NCBI GenBank assembly: GCA_964594235.1
Contig: CAZQMF010000008.1
Location: 1-44,891 of the forward strand
DNA length: 44,891 nucleotides
Origin: CAYLHS01 sp964594235
Lineage (GTDB): Bacteria; Actinomycetota; Acidimicrobiia; Spongiisociales; UBA4744
Direction: 5' to 3'
The translations under genes were made by a program, and so were the position numbers. The notes under the pieces are model-generated. The model was not told where the DNA came from, did no database searches, and saw nothing but the letters and a program-made list of their open reading frames with translations. This document shows, one piece after another, positions 1-8,997 of the stretch; position 1 is the stretch's first letter, and every line of letters begins with the position of its first letter.

Positions 1-29
1 GCTGCATCGTGCATCCAGCCGCGCCACGG

Positions 30-35
30 TACGCT
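30..35 (+). promoter_or_regulatory. -10 box for leaderless start at 42
   Basis: TACGCT followed by 6 nt and then ATG. It fits the actinobacterial TANNNT -10 with transcription starting at or next to the start codon. No Shine-Dalgarno is visible. The same box and spacer length precede the minus-strand start at 22480. Confidence 0.5.
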
Positions 36-41
36 CCCGGG

Positions 42-1025
42 ATGAACCGCATCGTGGTCACCAGATCAGTTCCCACCGCTGCCATTCGCCTTCTCGACGA
101 TGCCGGGACCGTGTGGGTCTGGCCGGAGGACCGCCCGATCCCAAGGGAGACGCTCCTGCGTGAGGTCGCCGACGCCAACGGCCTGTACTCGATGCTCACC
201 GACGAGGTCGACCAGGAACTCATCAACATGGCTCCTGCCCTTCGCGCCGTCAGCACGATGGCCGTCGGCACGGACAACATCGACCTCGCAGCATGCACCG
301 CTCGAGGAATCCCGGTGGGGCACACACCGGACGTTCTCACCGAGACAACTGCCGACATGGCGTTCACGCTGCTGCTCGCTGCCGCACGGCGGGTTCGCGA
401 GGGCATCGACTACGTCGTCGGCGGGCAGTGGCGACGCTGGGAACCGAACCTGCTGCTCGGATGCGAGGTACACGGCACGACGCTTGGCATCGTCGGCCTC
501 GGGCGTATCGGGTCGGCCGTCGGCAGGAGAGCGCTCGGATTCGACATGCGCATCGTGTACTCGGGTCGCCGCAGGCGCGCCGACCTCGAAGACCTCGGCG
601 TGTCCTACATGACGTTCGAGGAGCTCCTGGGCGAGTCCGACCACGTCATGATCTCGTGTCCACTCACGCCGGAGACCCACCACCTGTTCGATCGCGACGC
701 GTTCCGCCTCATGAAACCGACCGCAACCCTCACCAACATCGCACGAGGGCCGATCGTCGATCCACGAGCATTGGAATGGGCGTTGCGCACCGGCGAGATC
801 GCCGCTGCCGCGCTCGACGTCACCGAGCCCGAACCGATTCCCTCGGGCGATCCGCTCCTCGACCTCCCCAACTGCCTGGTCGTCCCCCATCTGGGTTCGG
901 CGACAACGCGAACCAGAGAAGCGATGGCGCGCCTCGCGGCGAAGAACCTCATCGCTGGGCTTGCGGGTGAACCACTGCCTGCGTGTGCCAATCCCGATGC
1001 GTACCTGCGGAGGCAGGCGCGATAG
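42..1025 (+). CDS. D-isomer-specific 2-hydroxyacid dehydrogenase (glyoxylate/hydroxypyruvate reductase-like)
   Basis: NAD(P)-dependent reductase or dehydrogenase of 2-oxo/2-hydroxy acids, 327 aa, soluble. The Rossmann motif GLGRIG lies at residues 152-157. The catalytic triad of the family is present: Arg235 in IARGPIVD, Glu262 in DVTEPEP and His283 in PHLGSAT. An in-frame GTG at 9 would add 11 residues, but ATG 42 is preferred because a TACGCT box sits 6 nt upstream and the family fold begins at MNRIVVTR. The stop codon overlaps the promoter of the next gene. The exact substrate (glyoxylate, hydroxypyruvate or another 2-oxoacid) cannot be told from sequence. Confidence 0.88.
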   Translation: MNRIVVTRSVPTAAIRLLDDAGTVWVWPEDRPIPRETLLREVADANGLYSMLTDEVDQELINMAPALRAVSTMAVGTDNIDLAACTARGIPVGHTPDVLTETTADMAFTLLLAAARRVREGIDYVVGGQWRRWEPNLLLGCEVHGTTLGIVGLGRIGSAVGRRALGFDMRIVYSGRRRRADLEDLGVSYMTFEELLGESDHVMISCPLTPETHHLFDRDAFRLMKPTATLTNIARGPIVDPRALEWALRTGEIAAAALDVTEPEPIPSGDPLLDLPNCLVVPHLGSATTRTREAMARLAAKNLIAGLAGEPLPACANPDAYLRRQAR

Positions 1026-1028
1026 CCT
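1023..1028 (+). promoter_or_regulatory. -10 box for leaderless start at 1035
   Basis: TAGCCT, whose first three bases are the TAG stop of the upstream dehydrogenase gene, stands 6 nt before ATG 1035. The same hexamer and spacing recur before the ilvA start at 20035. Confidence 0.5.
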
Positions 1029-1034
1029 GCGGGC

Positions 1035-2450
1035 ATGAACGACTTCAACATGACCCCTGACGAATTCCGTGCTCGAGGGCGAGAGGTCATCGACTGGATC
1101 GCCGACTACATGGAGCACGTCGAGGAGTATCCCGTGATGTCCACGGTGAAACCGGGTGACATCACGGCCAAGTTGCCCGACCATCCGCCTCGGCGAGGTG
1201 AACCTTTCGATGCGGTGCTCGCCGACCTCGACGAGGTCGTCCTTCCCGGGATCACCCACTGGCAATCGCCCAACTTCTTCGGATACTTCCCTGCGAACGC
1301 TTCCGGGCCCGCCATCCTCGGAGACCTCGTCTCGTCAGGACTCGGTGTGCAAGGCATGCTCTGGGCGACGAGTCCCGCGGCGACCGAGGTCGAGACACGG
1401 ATGATGGACTGGCTCGTCGAGATGCTCGGCCTACCCGAGCGGTTCTCGTCGAGTGGCGCAGGAGGGGGCGTCATTCAGGACTCGGCATCGTCGGCGACTC
1501 TCGCAGCGCTGCTCGCTGCCCGAGAGAGAGCGACAGCCGGCAACTCGAACAGACAAGGCGTGGACGGGAGGGTTGTCGTCTACACGTCCGCACAGGCGCA
1601 CTCGTCGGTCGAGAAGGCAGTCCGGATCGCGGGCATCGGGTCCGATCGGTTGCGGCCGATCGACGTCGACGACACGTTCGCGATGCGACCCGAAGCGCTG
1701 GAAGCGGCGATCGAAGCCGACCTCGACGCGGGGCTCGTTCCCGCGTTCGTGAGTGCGACGGTCGGAACCACCTCGTCGACAGCGATCGATCCGCTGCCCG
1801 CGATCGGCAAAGTCTGTGCACGGCACGGTGTGTGGCTTCATGTCGACGCGGCACTTGCCGGGACGGCGGCCCTCCTCCCCGAGATGCGCTGGATCCACGA
1901 AGGGTTGGAGGCGGCCGACAGCTACGTGTTCAACCCGCACAAGTGGATGCTCACGAACTTCGACTGCTCGGCATTCTTCGTTGCCGACCGTGCCGCTCTG
2001 ATCGGTGCGCTGAGCATCCTCCCGGAGTACCTGCGCAACAAGGCCTCAGAAAGTGGAGAGGTGTTCGACTACCGCGACTGGCATGTTCCTCTCGGACGTC
2101 GGTTCCGGGCGCTGAAGCTGTGGTTCGTGATCCGCCACTACGGGGTCGAGGGTCTCCAGGCCGTGGTTCGAGAACACCTGCGTCTCGCCAAGGAGTTCGC
2201 GTCGTGGGTCGAGGAGAGCCCCGACTTCGTGCTCGCTGCACCGGTCCCCGTCAACCTGGTGTGTTTCCGCCATGTCGGTGGCGACGAGGTGAACGAGGCG
2301 ATCATGCACCGCCTCAACGACTCAGGAAAGCTGTTCCTCACCCACACGAAACTTGGCGGCCGGTTCACGCTGCGAATGTCGATCGGGCAGACAACGACCG
2401 AGGAGCGTCACGTTCGGAAGGCGTGGGAGGAAATCAAGGCGGCGGTGTGA
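1035..2450 (+). CDS. PLP-dependent group II decarboxylase (aromatic-L-amino-acid decarboxylase family)
   Basis: Decarboxylates an aromatic or related L-amino acid to the amine; cytosolic, 471 aa, the usual length for this family. The PLP lysine is Lys303 in NPHKWML, with Asp271 in HVDAALAG binding the pyridine nitrogen and His189 (AHSS) as the stacking histidine. The N-terminal WQSPNFFGYFPAN segment and the GGGVIQDSASS glycine loop (about 142-154) are typical. The gene starts 9 nt after the previous stop, but its own TAGCCT box suggests separate initiation. The 3' end runs straight into a palindromic repeat that may stop transcription. Substrate choice (Dopa, Trp, Tyr, Phe) is not resolvable here. 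Confidence 0.92.
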   Translation: MNDFNMTPDEFRARGREVIDWIADYMEHVEEYPVMSTVKPGDITAKLPDHPPRRGEPFDAVLADLDEVVLPGITHWQSPNFFGYFPANASGPAILGDLVSSGLGVQGMLWATSPAATEVETRMMDWLVEMLGLPERFSSSGAGGGVIQDSASSATLAALLAARERATAGNSNRQGVDGRVVVYTSAQAHSSVEKAVRIAGIGSDRLRPIDVDDTFAMRPEALEAAIEADLDAGLVPAFVSATVGTTSSTAIDPLPAIGKVCARHGVWLHVDAALAGTAALLPEMRWIHEGLEAADSYVFNPHKWMLTNFDCSAFFVADRAALIGALSILPEYLRNKASESGEVFDYRDWHVPLGRRFRALKLWFVIRHYGVEGLQAVVREHLRLAKEFASWVEESPDFVLAAPVPVNLVCFRHVGGDEVNEAIMHRLNDSGKLFLTHTKLGGRFTLRMSIGQTTTEERHVRKAWEEIKAAV

Positions 2451-2463
2451 CAGCCCTCCCCCG

Positions 2464-2570
2464 TTCCTGTCAATCATGACCCCGCTCGGCGGGGTTGATC
2501 TTGACAGGAAAGCAAGGGGTTCGTATGTGTCAACTGTGGCACCGCCTGGTGGGGCTGATCTTGACAAGAA
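2464..2570. repeat. Pair of 47-bp palindromic repeats, 60-bp period (left pair)
   Basis: Copy 1 is 2464-2510 and copy 2 is 2524-2570, with a 13-bp spacer. Copy 1 has 10-bp outer arms, TTCCTGTCAA and TTGACAGGAA, and an inner hairpin CCCCGC-TCG-GCGGGG. Copy 2 keeps TGTCAA and TTGACAAGAA with a less perfect core. Both have the same orientation as the right-hand pair at 3569-3675. Copy 1 begins 13 nt after the decarboxylase stop, so it could also act as a transcription terminator. Confidence 0.85.
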
Positions 2571-2596
2571 CAACGACGTGTTCCGATCCGGCCGCG

Positions 2597-3523
2597 CTAG
2601 TAGACAGCGAGGCCGGGCTGGGCGAGGAACCGACTCACTTCCGCGACCACCCGAACTGGGCTCTGTCGGAGATCGCGTGCGGTGTACCGAAGAAGGCGGT
2701 ACCCGGTCGACAACACCGCGTTCTGCCTCGCTCGATCTCTCACGAATGACTCGCGATCGCTGTGGAAGCGAAAACCGTCCAGTTCGATAGCGAGCCGATG
2801 CTCCGGATAGGCGAAGTCCACCCGCGCAACAACTCGACCGATCACATCTCTGATCTGCACCTGAGGTTGAGGATCCGGCAACCCGGCGTCATGAACGAGC
2901 TGCCTGAACAGGTCCTCGAGGACACTCTCCGTTTCTGTATGCCACAACCTTCGCTGCTCGATGACGACTCTGGCGTGTCCCACTCCTGCCCTACCCTTGC
3001 GGGCAACCCTGTTGATCACGTCTTCGACATCGGCGAGCGTTGTCAATCCGTCCCTGAGAGCCGCGTCGAGTGCCAGGCCCACGGTCCGTCTGCCGGCGAC
3101 CGCTCCGAGATCGACGACCGTCCTGGCGGGAGTGGTCACCGGGATCCCATCAGACTCACCAATGTATCTCGGACCCAAGTCGGTCGACCTGTGCACAACG
3201 AATGGCTTCTCCCTCCACCGGGGCCTTGGCGTAGCCACGTGGACCTGACCGGGTGGCGAGAGCATCCCCCACACGCCCGCAGCGCTGAAATGTGATATCG
3301 CGGAACCACGCCCCATCGAAAGCACCGCTCCAAGCAGTTCCTGCAAGCTGTTCTTCGCCGATCCCCCAACGACGTATACCTCCGGGTAGAGCGACTCGAG
3401 CCGTCCGGTTCTAAGTCGTCGATCGACGGCAGATGCCGAGACTCCAAGTTCCCGAAGCTGCGGCCGCGTCAACAGACCGTGCTGATTGGAGGCAAGTTCA
3501 GCGATGCGTCGTTCGAGATCCAT
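2597..3523 (-). CDS. AbiEi-type winged-helix plus DUF559 (PD-(D/E)XK-like) protein
   Basis: 308 aa from ATG 3523; an upstream in-frame ATG at 3553 would add 10 residues. TACCCA lies 6 nt before ATG 3523. The N-terminal ~60 residues (LTRPQLRELGVSASAVDRRL) match the winged-helix of AbiEi-type antitoxin regulators. The C-terminal ~100 residues (VDFAYPEHRLAIELDGFRFH, then RDRARQNAVL and LLRYT) match DUF559, a Vsr-like PD-(D/E)XK nuclease fold with Asp and the ELD motif as candidate metal ligands. No AbiEii toxin gene is adjacent, so this is not a complete AbiE system. Two pairs of palindromes flank it on both sides, suggesting a gene-plus-repeat unit. Cellular role unknown. Confidence 0.72.
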   Translation of the reverse strand: MDLERRIAELASNQHGLLTRPQLRELGVSASAVDRRLRTGRLESLYPEVYVVGGSAKNSLQELLGAVLSMGRGSAISHFSAAGVWGMLSPPGQVHVATPRPRWREKPFVVHRSTDLGPRYIGESDGIPVTTPARTVVDLGAVAGRRTVGLALDAALRDGLTTLADVEDVINRVARKGRAGVGHARVVIEQRRLWHTETESVLEDLFRQLVHDAGLPDPQPQVQIRDVIGRVVARVDFAYPEHRLAIELDGFRFHSDRESFVRDRARQNAVLSTGYRLLRYTARDLRQSPVRVVAEVSRFLAQPGLAVY

Positions 3524-3568
3524 GGGTCCTGGGTACCAAAGCCCGTGCCGCATGGGAACCCCCCTGCG

Positions 3569-3675
3569 TTCCTGTCAATCCTGGCGTCGGAGGGCGGGCC
3601 TGACGTTGACAAGAACACAAGGGTCATCTTCTTGTCAACCGTTGCCCCACCTAGCGGGGCTGATCTTGACAAGAA
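3569..3675. repeat. Pair of 47-bp palindromic repeats, 60-bp period (right pair)
   Basis: Copy 3 is 3569-3615 and copy 4 is 3629-3675, again separated by 13 bp. Ends are TTCCTGTCAA/TTGACAAGAA and TTCTTGTCAA/TTGACAAGAA. The right half GGGGCTGATCTTGACAAGAA is identical in copies 2 and 4. Copy 4 runs into the last codons of the NUDIX gene. The start-to-start distance from the left pair is 1105 bp. Confidence 0.85.
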
Positions 3676-4190
3676 CGGGTGGGGAGGCCCAGCAACTCCC
3701 GGACCATCCAGGCAGTCGCCCCCCAAAGGACGTCACCTTCGAGGTCGAAGAACCAGACGGCGTGACCCCGCCAGGTCTCGCACCGCCACGACGACTCGTC
3801 TTGGAGCTCTTCGATGGGGGTCCGGAAGACCCGGTCCACTTCGCGCTCCGATGGGTGGAGCACAGGAACCCCGTCGAGCCGACCGACGACCGGTACCACG
3901 GGGCGTCGATACTGGACGGTGTCGACCAGCGGCAGGAAACCAAGCAGCCGCACCGTCGAGGGATCGATCCCGACCTCTTCTTCTGCCTCCCGAAGCGCGG
4001 TCTCCACAGGGTCCGCGTCCTCCGGATCCGGTCGACCACCCGGAAACGCGACATGTCCGGCATGGGTGGGCATCGTCATGGGTCGCTTGATCATGATCAA
4101 ACGCGACTTCCCGGCCTCCTCGTAGATCGGGATCAACACCGCGGCGGGTGGGACGCTGGTCGCCGGCGCCTCCGGTCGGACATTCAACAC
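3651..4190 (-). CDS. NUDIX hydrolase, CoA pyrophosphatase (NudL)-like
   Basis: 179 aa from GTG 4190. Hydrolyses a nucleoside-diphosphate derivative, probably CoA or an acyl-CoA, by Mg-dependent attack. The sequence HAGHVAFPGGRPDPEDADP followed by ETALREAEEEVGI combines the CoA-pyrophosphatase signature with the Nudix box GX5EX7REUXEEXGU. The start is fixed by TACGAT 6 nt upstream; a TTG at 4226 is the alternative but would overlap the divergent GNAT start. The last ~8 codons and the stop lie inside palindromic repeat copy 4, so the C-terminus (PTRSCQDQPR) is repeat-derived. Divergent from the GNAT gene by 35 bp. Confidence 0.82.
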   Translation of the reverse strand: MLNVRPEAPATSVPPAAVLIPIYEEAGKSRLIMIKRPMTMPTHAGHVAFPGGRPDPEDADPVETALREAEEEVGIDPSTVRLLGFLPLVDTVQYRRPVVPVVGRLDGVPVLHPSEREVDRVFRTPIEELQDESSWRCETWRGHAVWFFDLEGDVLWGATAWMVRELLGLPTRSCQDQPR

Positions 4191-4196
4191 CCAAGC

Positions 4197-4202
4197 ATCG
4201 TA
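4197..4202 (-). promoter_or_regulatory. -10 box for leaderless NUDIX start at 4190
   Basis: On the minus strand TACGAT is followed by 6 nt and GTG. It lies back to back with the plus-strand TAGGCT box at 4213-4218. Confidence 0.5.
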
Positions 4203-4212
4203 CGACGGGCGA

Positions 4213-4218
4213 TAGGCT
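4213..4218 (+). promoter_or_regulatory. -10 box for leaderless GNAT start at 4226
   Basis: TAGGCT followed by 7 nt and ATG 4226. No Shine-Dalgarno is visible before the ATG. Confidence 0.5.
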
Positions 4219-4225
4219 GTGCCCA

Positions 4226-4816
4226 ATGGAATCGCTCGAGCAGACGACACGGACGACGGACCGCCTCCTGCTGAGGCCATTCGACCGCCGCGACCCGCTG
4301 TCGCTCGTGGAGGCGGTGCGTGTCTCTCTTCCGGAGCTCTCGCTGTGGCTGCCTTGGGCGCATCCCACCTACGGTCGATCGGACGCTCAGGCGTACGTCC
4401 GAGAGAGCATGCGCTCGTGGAAGGAGGGCAAGGCCTTCGACTTCGCGATCCGTGCACTGGATGAACCACGACGGCACCTCGGGAACATCTCCGTTTGGTT
4501 CATCTCCAGATCGTTCAGGACAGGCGAGATCGGCTACTGGATCAGGTCGGACGAGACCGGCAAGGGTCTCGCTACAGAGGCGACTCGCAAGGCGCTCGAA
4601 ATTGCGTTCGACGAGCTGCGCCTCCACCGTGTCATCCTCCGCATTGCCATCGGCAACCGCCCAAGCGAGCGGGTCGCAGAGAAGCTGGGCTTCACCCGTG
4701 AAGGTGTGCTTCGCGAGGAGATCAAGATCCGGGGAGCATGGCTGGATCATTCGGTGTGGGGAATGCTCGAACACGAGTTCCACAAGAGTTCGACAACTGC
4801 GCCCACGGACGCGTGA
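4226..4816 (+). CDS. GNAT family N-acetyltransferase, RimJ/RimL-like
   Basis: 196 aa. Transfers acetyl from acetyl-CoA to an amine; this subfamily includes the ribosomal-protein N-terminal acetyltransferases. The opening TDRLLLRPFDRRD, the GEIGYWI strand, the acetyl-CoA loop ETGKGLATEA (about 112-121) and the C-terminal NRPSERVAEKLGF-REGVLRE pattern are characteristic. The start at 4226 was chosen because of the TAGGCT box and because homology begins there. It converges on groEL across a strong hairpin. The target protein or small molecule is unknown. Confidence 0.85.
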   Translation: MESLEQTTRTTDRLLLRPFDRRDPLSLVEAVRVSLPELSLWLPWAHPTYGRSDAQAYVRESMRSWKEGKAFDFAIRALDEPRRHLGNISVWFISRSFRTGEIGYWIRSDETGKGLATEATRKALEIAFDELRLHRVILRIAIGNRPSERVAEKLGFTREGVLREEIKIRGAWLDHSVWGMLEHEFHKSSTTAPTDA

Positions 4817-4840
4817 GAGGGGCCCGTTCGGGCCCCTCTC
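4815..4840. terminator. Bidirectional hairpin between GNAT gene and groEL
   Basis: Perfect 12-bp stem GAGAGGGGCCCG / CGGGCCCCTCTC around a TT loop. It overlaps the GNAT stop codon and lies 19 bp from the groEL stop. There is no T-run, which is common for actinobacterial terminators. Position between convergent genes supports use in both directions. Confidence 0.75.
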
Positions 4841-4858
4841 AGACTCACTCGATCGTGT

Positions 4859-6487
<1,629 letters not shown>

Positions 6488-6495
6488 TGATCCTC

Positions 6496-6786
6496 CTAGT
6501 TGACGACCGCGAGAAGATCACGACCGGAGAGGATCAGGTACTCCTCACCTTCCAGCTTGATCTCGGTGCCCGAGTACTTCGAGTAGACGACCACGTCGCC
6601 CGCTTTGACGTCGAGCGGTACCCGCTCGCCGCTGTCGTTGAATTCACCGGGACCGACGGCAAGGATCTCGCCGAGTTGCGGCTTCTCCTTGGCGGTATCC
6701 GGAATCACGAGTCCGGAAGCCGTACGGGCTTCCGCTTCATCCTTGGGTTTGACGACCACACGGTCACCCAGAGGCTGGAGCTTCAT
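6496..6786 (-). CDS. groES: Co-chaperonin GroES (10 kDa)
   Basis: 96 aa. The heptameric lid of the GroEL chamber. It opens MKLQPLGDRVVVKPKDEAEARTASG; the mobile-loop region (TASGLVIPDTAKEKP) and the C-terminal strand LILSGRDLLAVV are intact. A clear AAGGAGGG Shine-Dalgarno sits 8 nt upstream, unlike most first genes in this window. First gene of the groES-groEL operon, 9 nt ahead of groEL. Confidence 0.99.
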   Translation of the reverse strand: MKLQPLGDRVVVKPKDEAEARTASGLVIPDTAKEKPQLGEILAVGPGEFNDSGERVPLDVKAGDVVVYSKYSGTEIKLEGEEYLILSGRDLLAVVN

Positions 6787-6810
6787 ATGGGAACCCTCCT
6801 TCGAGTTGCC

Positions 6811-6837
6811 TTAGCACTCCGGTTGCTTGACTGCTAA
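6811..6837. promoter_or_regulatory. CIRCE operator, proximal, one mismatch
   Basis: TTAGCACTC, 9 nt, GACTGCTAA. It differs from the HrcA-binding consensus TTAGCACTC-N9-GAGTGCTAA by a single base in the right arm. It lies between the groES Shine-Dalgarno and the second CIRCE. Confidence 0.8.
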
Positions 6838-6840
6838 AGC

Positions 6841-6867
6841 CTAGCACTCACACGAATAGAGTGCTAA
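6841..6867. promoter_or_regulatory. CIRCE operator, distal
   Basis: CTAGCACTC, 9 nt, GAGTGCTAA, matching the HrcA operator except for the first base. Only 3 bp separate it from the proximal CIRCE. A TAGGCT hexamer on the minus strand (6838-6843) at the junction could be the groES -10 box, so HrcA bound at either site would cover the promoter. Confidence 0.88.
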
Positions 6868-6883
6868 TCCTCGTTCAGGGCGT

Positions 6884-7993
6884 TCACACCCGGTGGCGCT
6901 GGATCCACCGGGTGATATCCGATGCCGAAATGATGCCCACGAGCCGCCCTTCCCCGACCACCACGACCCGCCGACCCTCCCCCGACAGACGGGGGATGAG
7001 CGACTCGACGTCGGCGTCGGCAGGCACGATGTCGTCCGGCTCCAACACCCGCATGACCTCGGATGTTCGCGTGGTGGACCAGCGAGAACGGTCCACGTCT
7101 CGCAGTTGTCGCATACTGACGATTCCCCGGACCCTGCCTGCAGTGACCACCGGGAACGACGAGTAGTTGTGCTGCATGAAGTAGTGGTCGAACAGGTCCT
7201 GAAGGCTCGTGTCACCGTCGACAACGACAGGGGTAGGGGACATCAACTGGCCCGCGGTGACACCCTTGAGGGTTCGCTTCGCCTCCATCTGAAGCTGCGC
7301 GGAGCCTGCCGCCTGGAACAAGAACCAGCCGAGCACGATCCACCACAGGCCACCGAGGTTGCCCCTCGTGAGCAGCGAGATCACACCAACCACGACCATG
7401 ACGATGGAGACGACGCGACCTCCCATGACGGCGACTTTCGTCGCCTTGTCGACATCCCCGGTGATTCGCCACACGATGGATCGCAGTACACGTCCCCCAT
7501 CGAGGGGGAATCCTGGCGCCAGGTTGAAGACGCCAAGGATGACGTTGATCCAGGCAAGCTGCTTCGACAGGTTGTCGACGAGGGTGCCATCGGTGAACAG
7601 GAATGAGAGCCCGTAGAACATCGCACCGAGGATCACCGATGACAGCGGGCCGGCGATCGTGATGGCGAACTCGGTGCCGGGCGTTGTCGCCTCTTCTTCG
7701 ATCTCCGAGACGCCGCCGAACACGAACAGGCGTATCTGCTTCACGGGGATTCCCCGACCGACGGCGACAAGAGAGTGACTCAACTCGTGCATGACGACGC
7801 TGCCGAAGAACAGCAACGTGCCGACGAAGGCACCGATCCACACACCCGCCTGCGACGCGGCCAAACCGCTCCCGGCGGACGCCAGATACGTCCAGAAGTA
7901 CATCCAGATGAGAAAGAAGATGATCAGCCAGGACGCGTCGACACTGATCGGAATGCCGTGCACACGGCCGATGACGAATCCCTTGCCGTTCAT
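6884..7993 (-). CDS. M50 family site-2-type metalloprotease with CBS domains
   Basis: 369 aa integral membrane protein. The zinc motif is H69-E70-L-S-H73 (MHELSH), and the third ligand is Asp165 in NLAPGFPLDGGRVLR. About six hydrophobic segments lie in residues 20-240. Two CBS repeats follow (about 245-365: LMSPTPVVVDGDTSL and EVMRVLEPDDIVPAD), as in Rip3-type proteases, and could sense adenine nucleotides. The ATG overlaps the tsaD stop as ATGA, placing it last in the tsa operon. A 10-bp inverted repeat (6887-6896 / 6905-6914) lies just inside its stop. Natural substrate unknown. Confidence 0.9.
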   Translation of the reverse strand: MNGKGFVIGRVHGIPISVDASWLIIFFLIWMYFWTYLASAGSGLAASQAGVWIGAFVGTLLFFGSVVMHELSHSLVAVGRGIPVKQIRLFVFGGVSEIEEEATTPGTEFAITIAGPLSSVILGAMFYGLSFLFTDGTLVDNLSKQLAWINVILGVFNLAPGFPLDGGRVLRSIVWRITGDVDKATKVAVMGGRVVSIVMVVVGVISLLTRGNLGGLWWIVLGWFLFQAAGSAQLQMEAKRTLKGVTAGQLMSPTPVVVDGDTSLQDLFDHYFMQHNYSSFPVVTAGRVRGIVSMRQLRDVDRSRWSTTRTSEVMRVLEPDDIVPADADVESLIPRLSGEGRRVVVVGEGRLVGIISASDITRWIQRHRV

Positions 7994-8997
7994 AATGCCA
8001 TGGAGGGATCGACCGAGGAGCCCCAGTCGGTGTAGTCGCCCTCTGTGAGATGAAATGCTCCGGCCACTCCGATCATCGCCGCGTTGTCGGTGCAGAGCAC
8101 GGGATCGGGAAGCAGCAACCGGACCCCTCGGCGATCCGCCTCCGCCGCCATCTTCGCTCTGAGCCGTCGGTTCGAAAGCACTCCTCCCCCACCCGCGACG
8201 GTCTTGGCCCCTGTATCTTCGACTGCATTGAACGTCTTGGTGACGAGCGCGTCGACGATGGCCTCTTGGATCGAGGCTGCGACATCGGCCAGAGGTGGAA
8301 GCGTGCCGGCGGCTGCCGACTTCTCGATGAATGTCACTACCGACGTCTTGAGCCCGGAGAACGACAGGTCATACCGTCGATCCGGAAGGGCTCTCGGGAA
8401 ATCGATCGTGGTCGGATCGCCACCATCCGACGCCTCATCGATCGCCGGCCCACCCGGATAGCCGAGTCCCATGAATCGAGCGAGCTTGTCGAACGCCTCA
8501 CCTGACGCGTCGTCGATCGTCTGACCCAATACCCGATACTGACCCCAGCGGACGACATGGACGATCTGACTATGGCCGCCGGAGGCGAGCACCACGACTG
8601 CAGGTGGTTCGAAGTCCGGGTGTTGGAGCCGCGGGGCCATGAGATGGCCCTCCATGTGGTCGATACCGACGAACGGCAGGCTACGGGCCCAGGCCGTCGC
8701 CTTGGCGAACTGGAACCCCACGAGGAGAGCGCCGATCAGCCCTGGACCCTGGGTAGCAGCGACACCGTCGAGGTCGTCGGGATGGATGCCGGCTTCCACC
8801 AGCGCCCTGTGGGTGAGGGACCTGATCGACTCGACGTGGGCACGTGCCGCGACCTCGGGCACCACTCCCCCGAACCTGGCGTGGATCTCGGTCTGGGAGG
8901 CGAGGACGTTGGAGAGGATAGAGGTGCCTCGGACGACGGCCACGCTCGTCTCGTCACAGCTCGTCTCGAACGACAACACGACCGGCCCGGCGCTCAT
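7990..8997 (-). CDS. tsaD: tRNA N6-threonylcarbamoyladenosine synthase, transferase subunit TsaD
   Basis: 335 aa. Transfers the threonylcarbamoyl group from TC-AMP to A37 of ANN-decoding tRNAs, with TsaB and TsaE. It opens with VLSFETSCDETSVAVV. Metal-binding His114 and His118 lie in IDHMEGHLMAP, followed by ASGGHSQ, GEAFDKLARFMGLGYPGGP and C-terminal LCTDNAAMIG. The reading frame stays open far upstream, but ATG 8997 overlaps the rimI stop as ATGA and starts the family homology. Confidence 0.97.
   Translation of the reverse strand: MSAGPVVLSFETSCDETSVAVVRGTSILSNVLASQTEIHARFGGVVPEVAARAHVESIRSLTHRALVEAGIHPDDLDGVAATQGPGLIGALLVGFQFAKATAWARSLPFVGIDHMEGHLMAPRLQHPDFEPPAVVVLASGGHSQIVHVVRWGQYRVLGQTIDDASGEAFDKLARFMGLGYPGGPAIDEASDGGDPTTIDFPRALPDRRYDLSFSGLKTSVVTFIEKSAAAGTLPPLADVAASIQEAIVDALVTKTFNAVEDTGAKTVAGGGGVLSNRRLRAKMAAEADRRGVRLLLPDPVLCTDNAAMIGVAGAFHLTEGDYTDWGSSVDPSMAL

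Noticed and set aside
2597..3523. A complete AbiE toxin-antitoxin system
   Set aside because: No AbiEii nucleotidyltransferase toxin gene is adjacent; the neighbours are a decarboxylase and a NUDIX gene.
2464..3675. A CRISPR array or integron attC sites, suggested by regularly spaced palindromes
   Set aside because: Only two units per side, the 13-bp spacers resemble each other, no cas or integrase gene is present, and the attC core-site pattern is missing.
6887..6914. Rho-independent terminator for the M50 protease gene
   Set aside because: The 10-bp inverted repeat lies inside the coding sequence before the stop and has no T-run; it may be incidental, so it is mentioned only in the gene entry.
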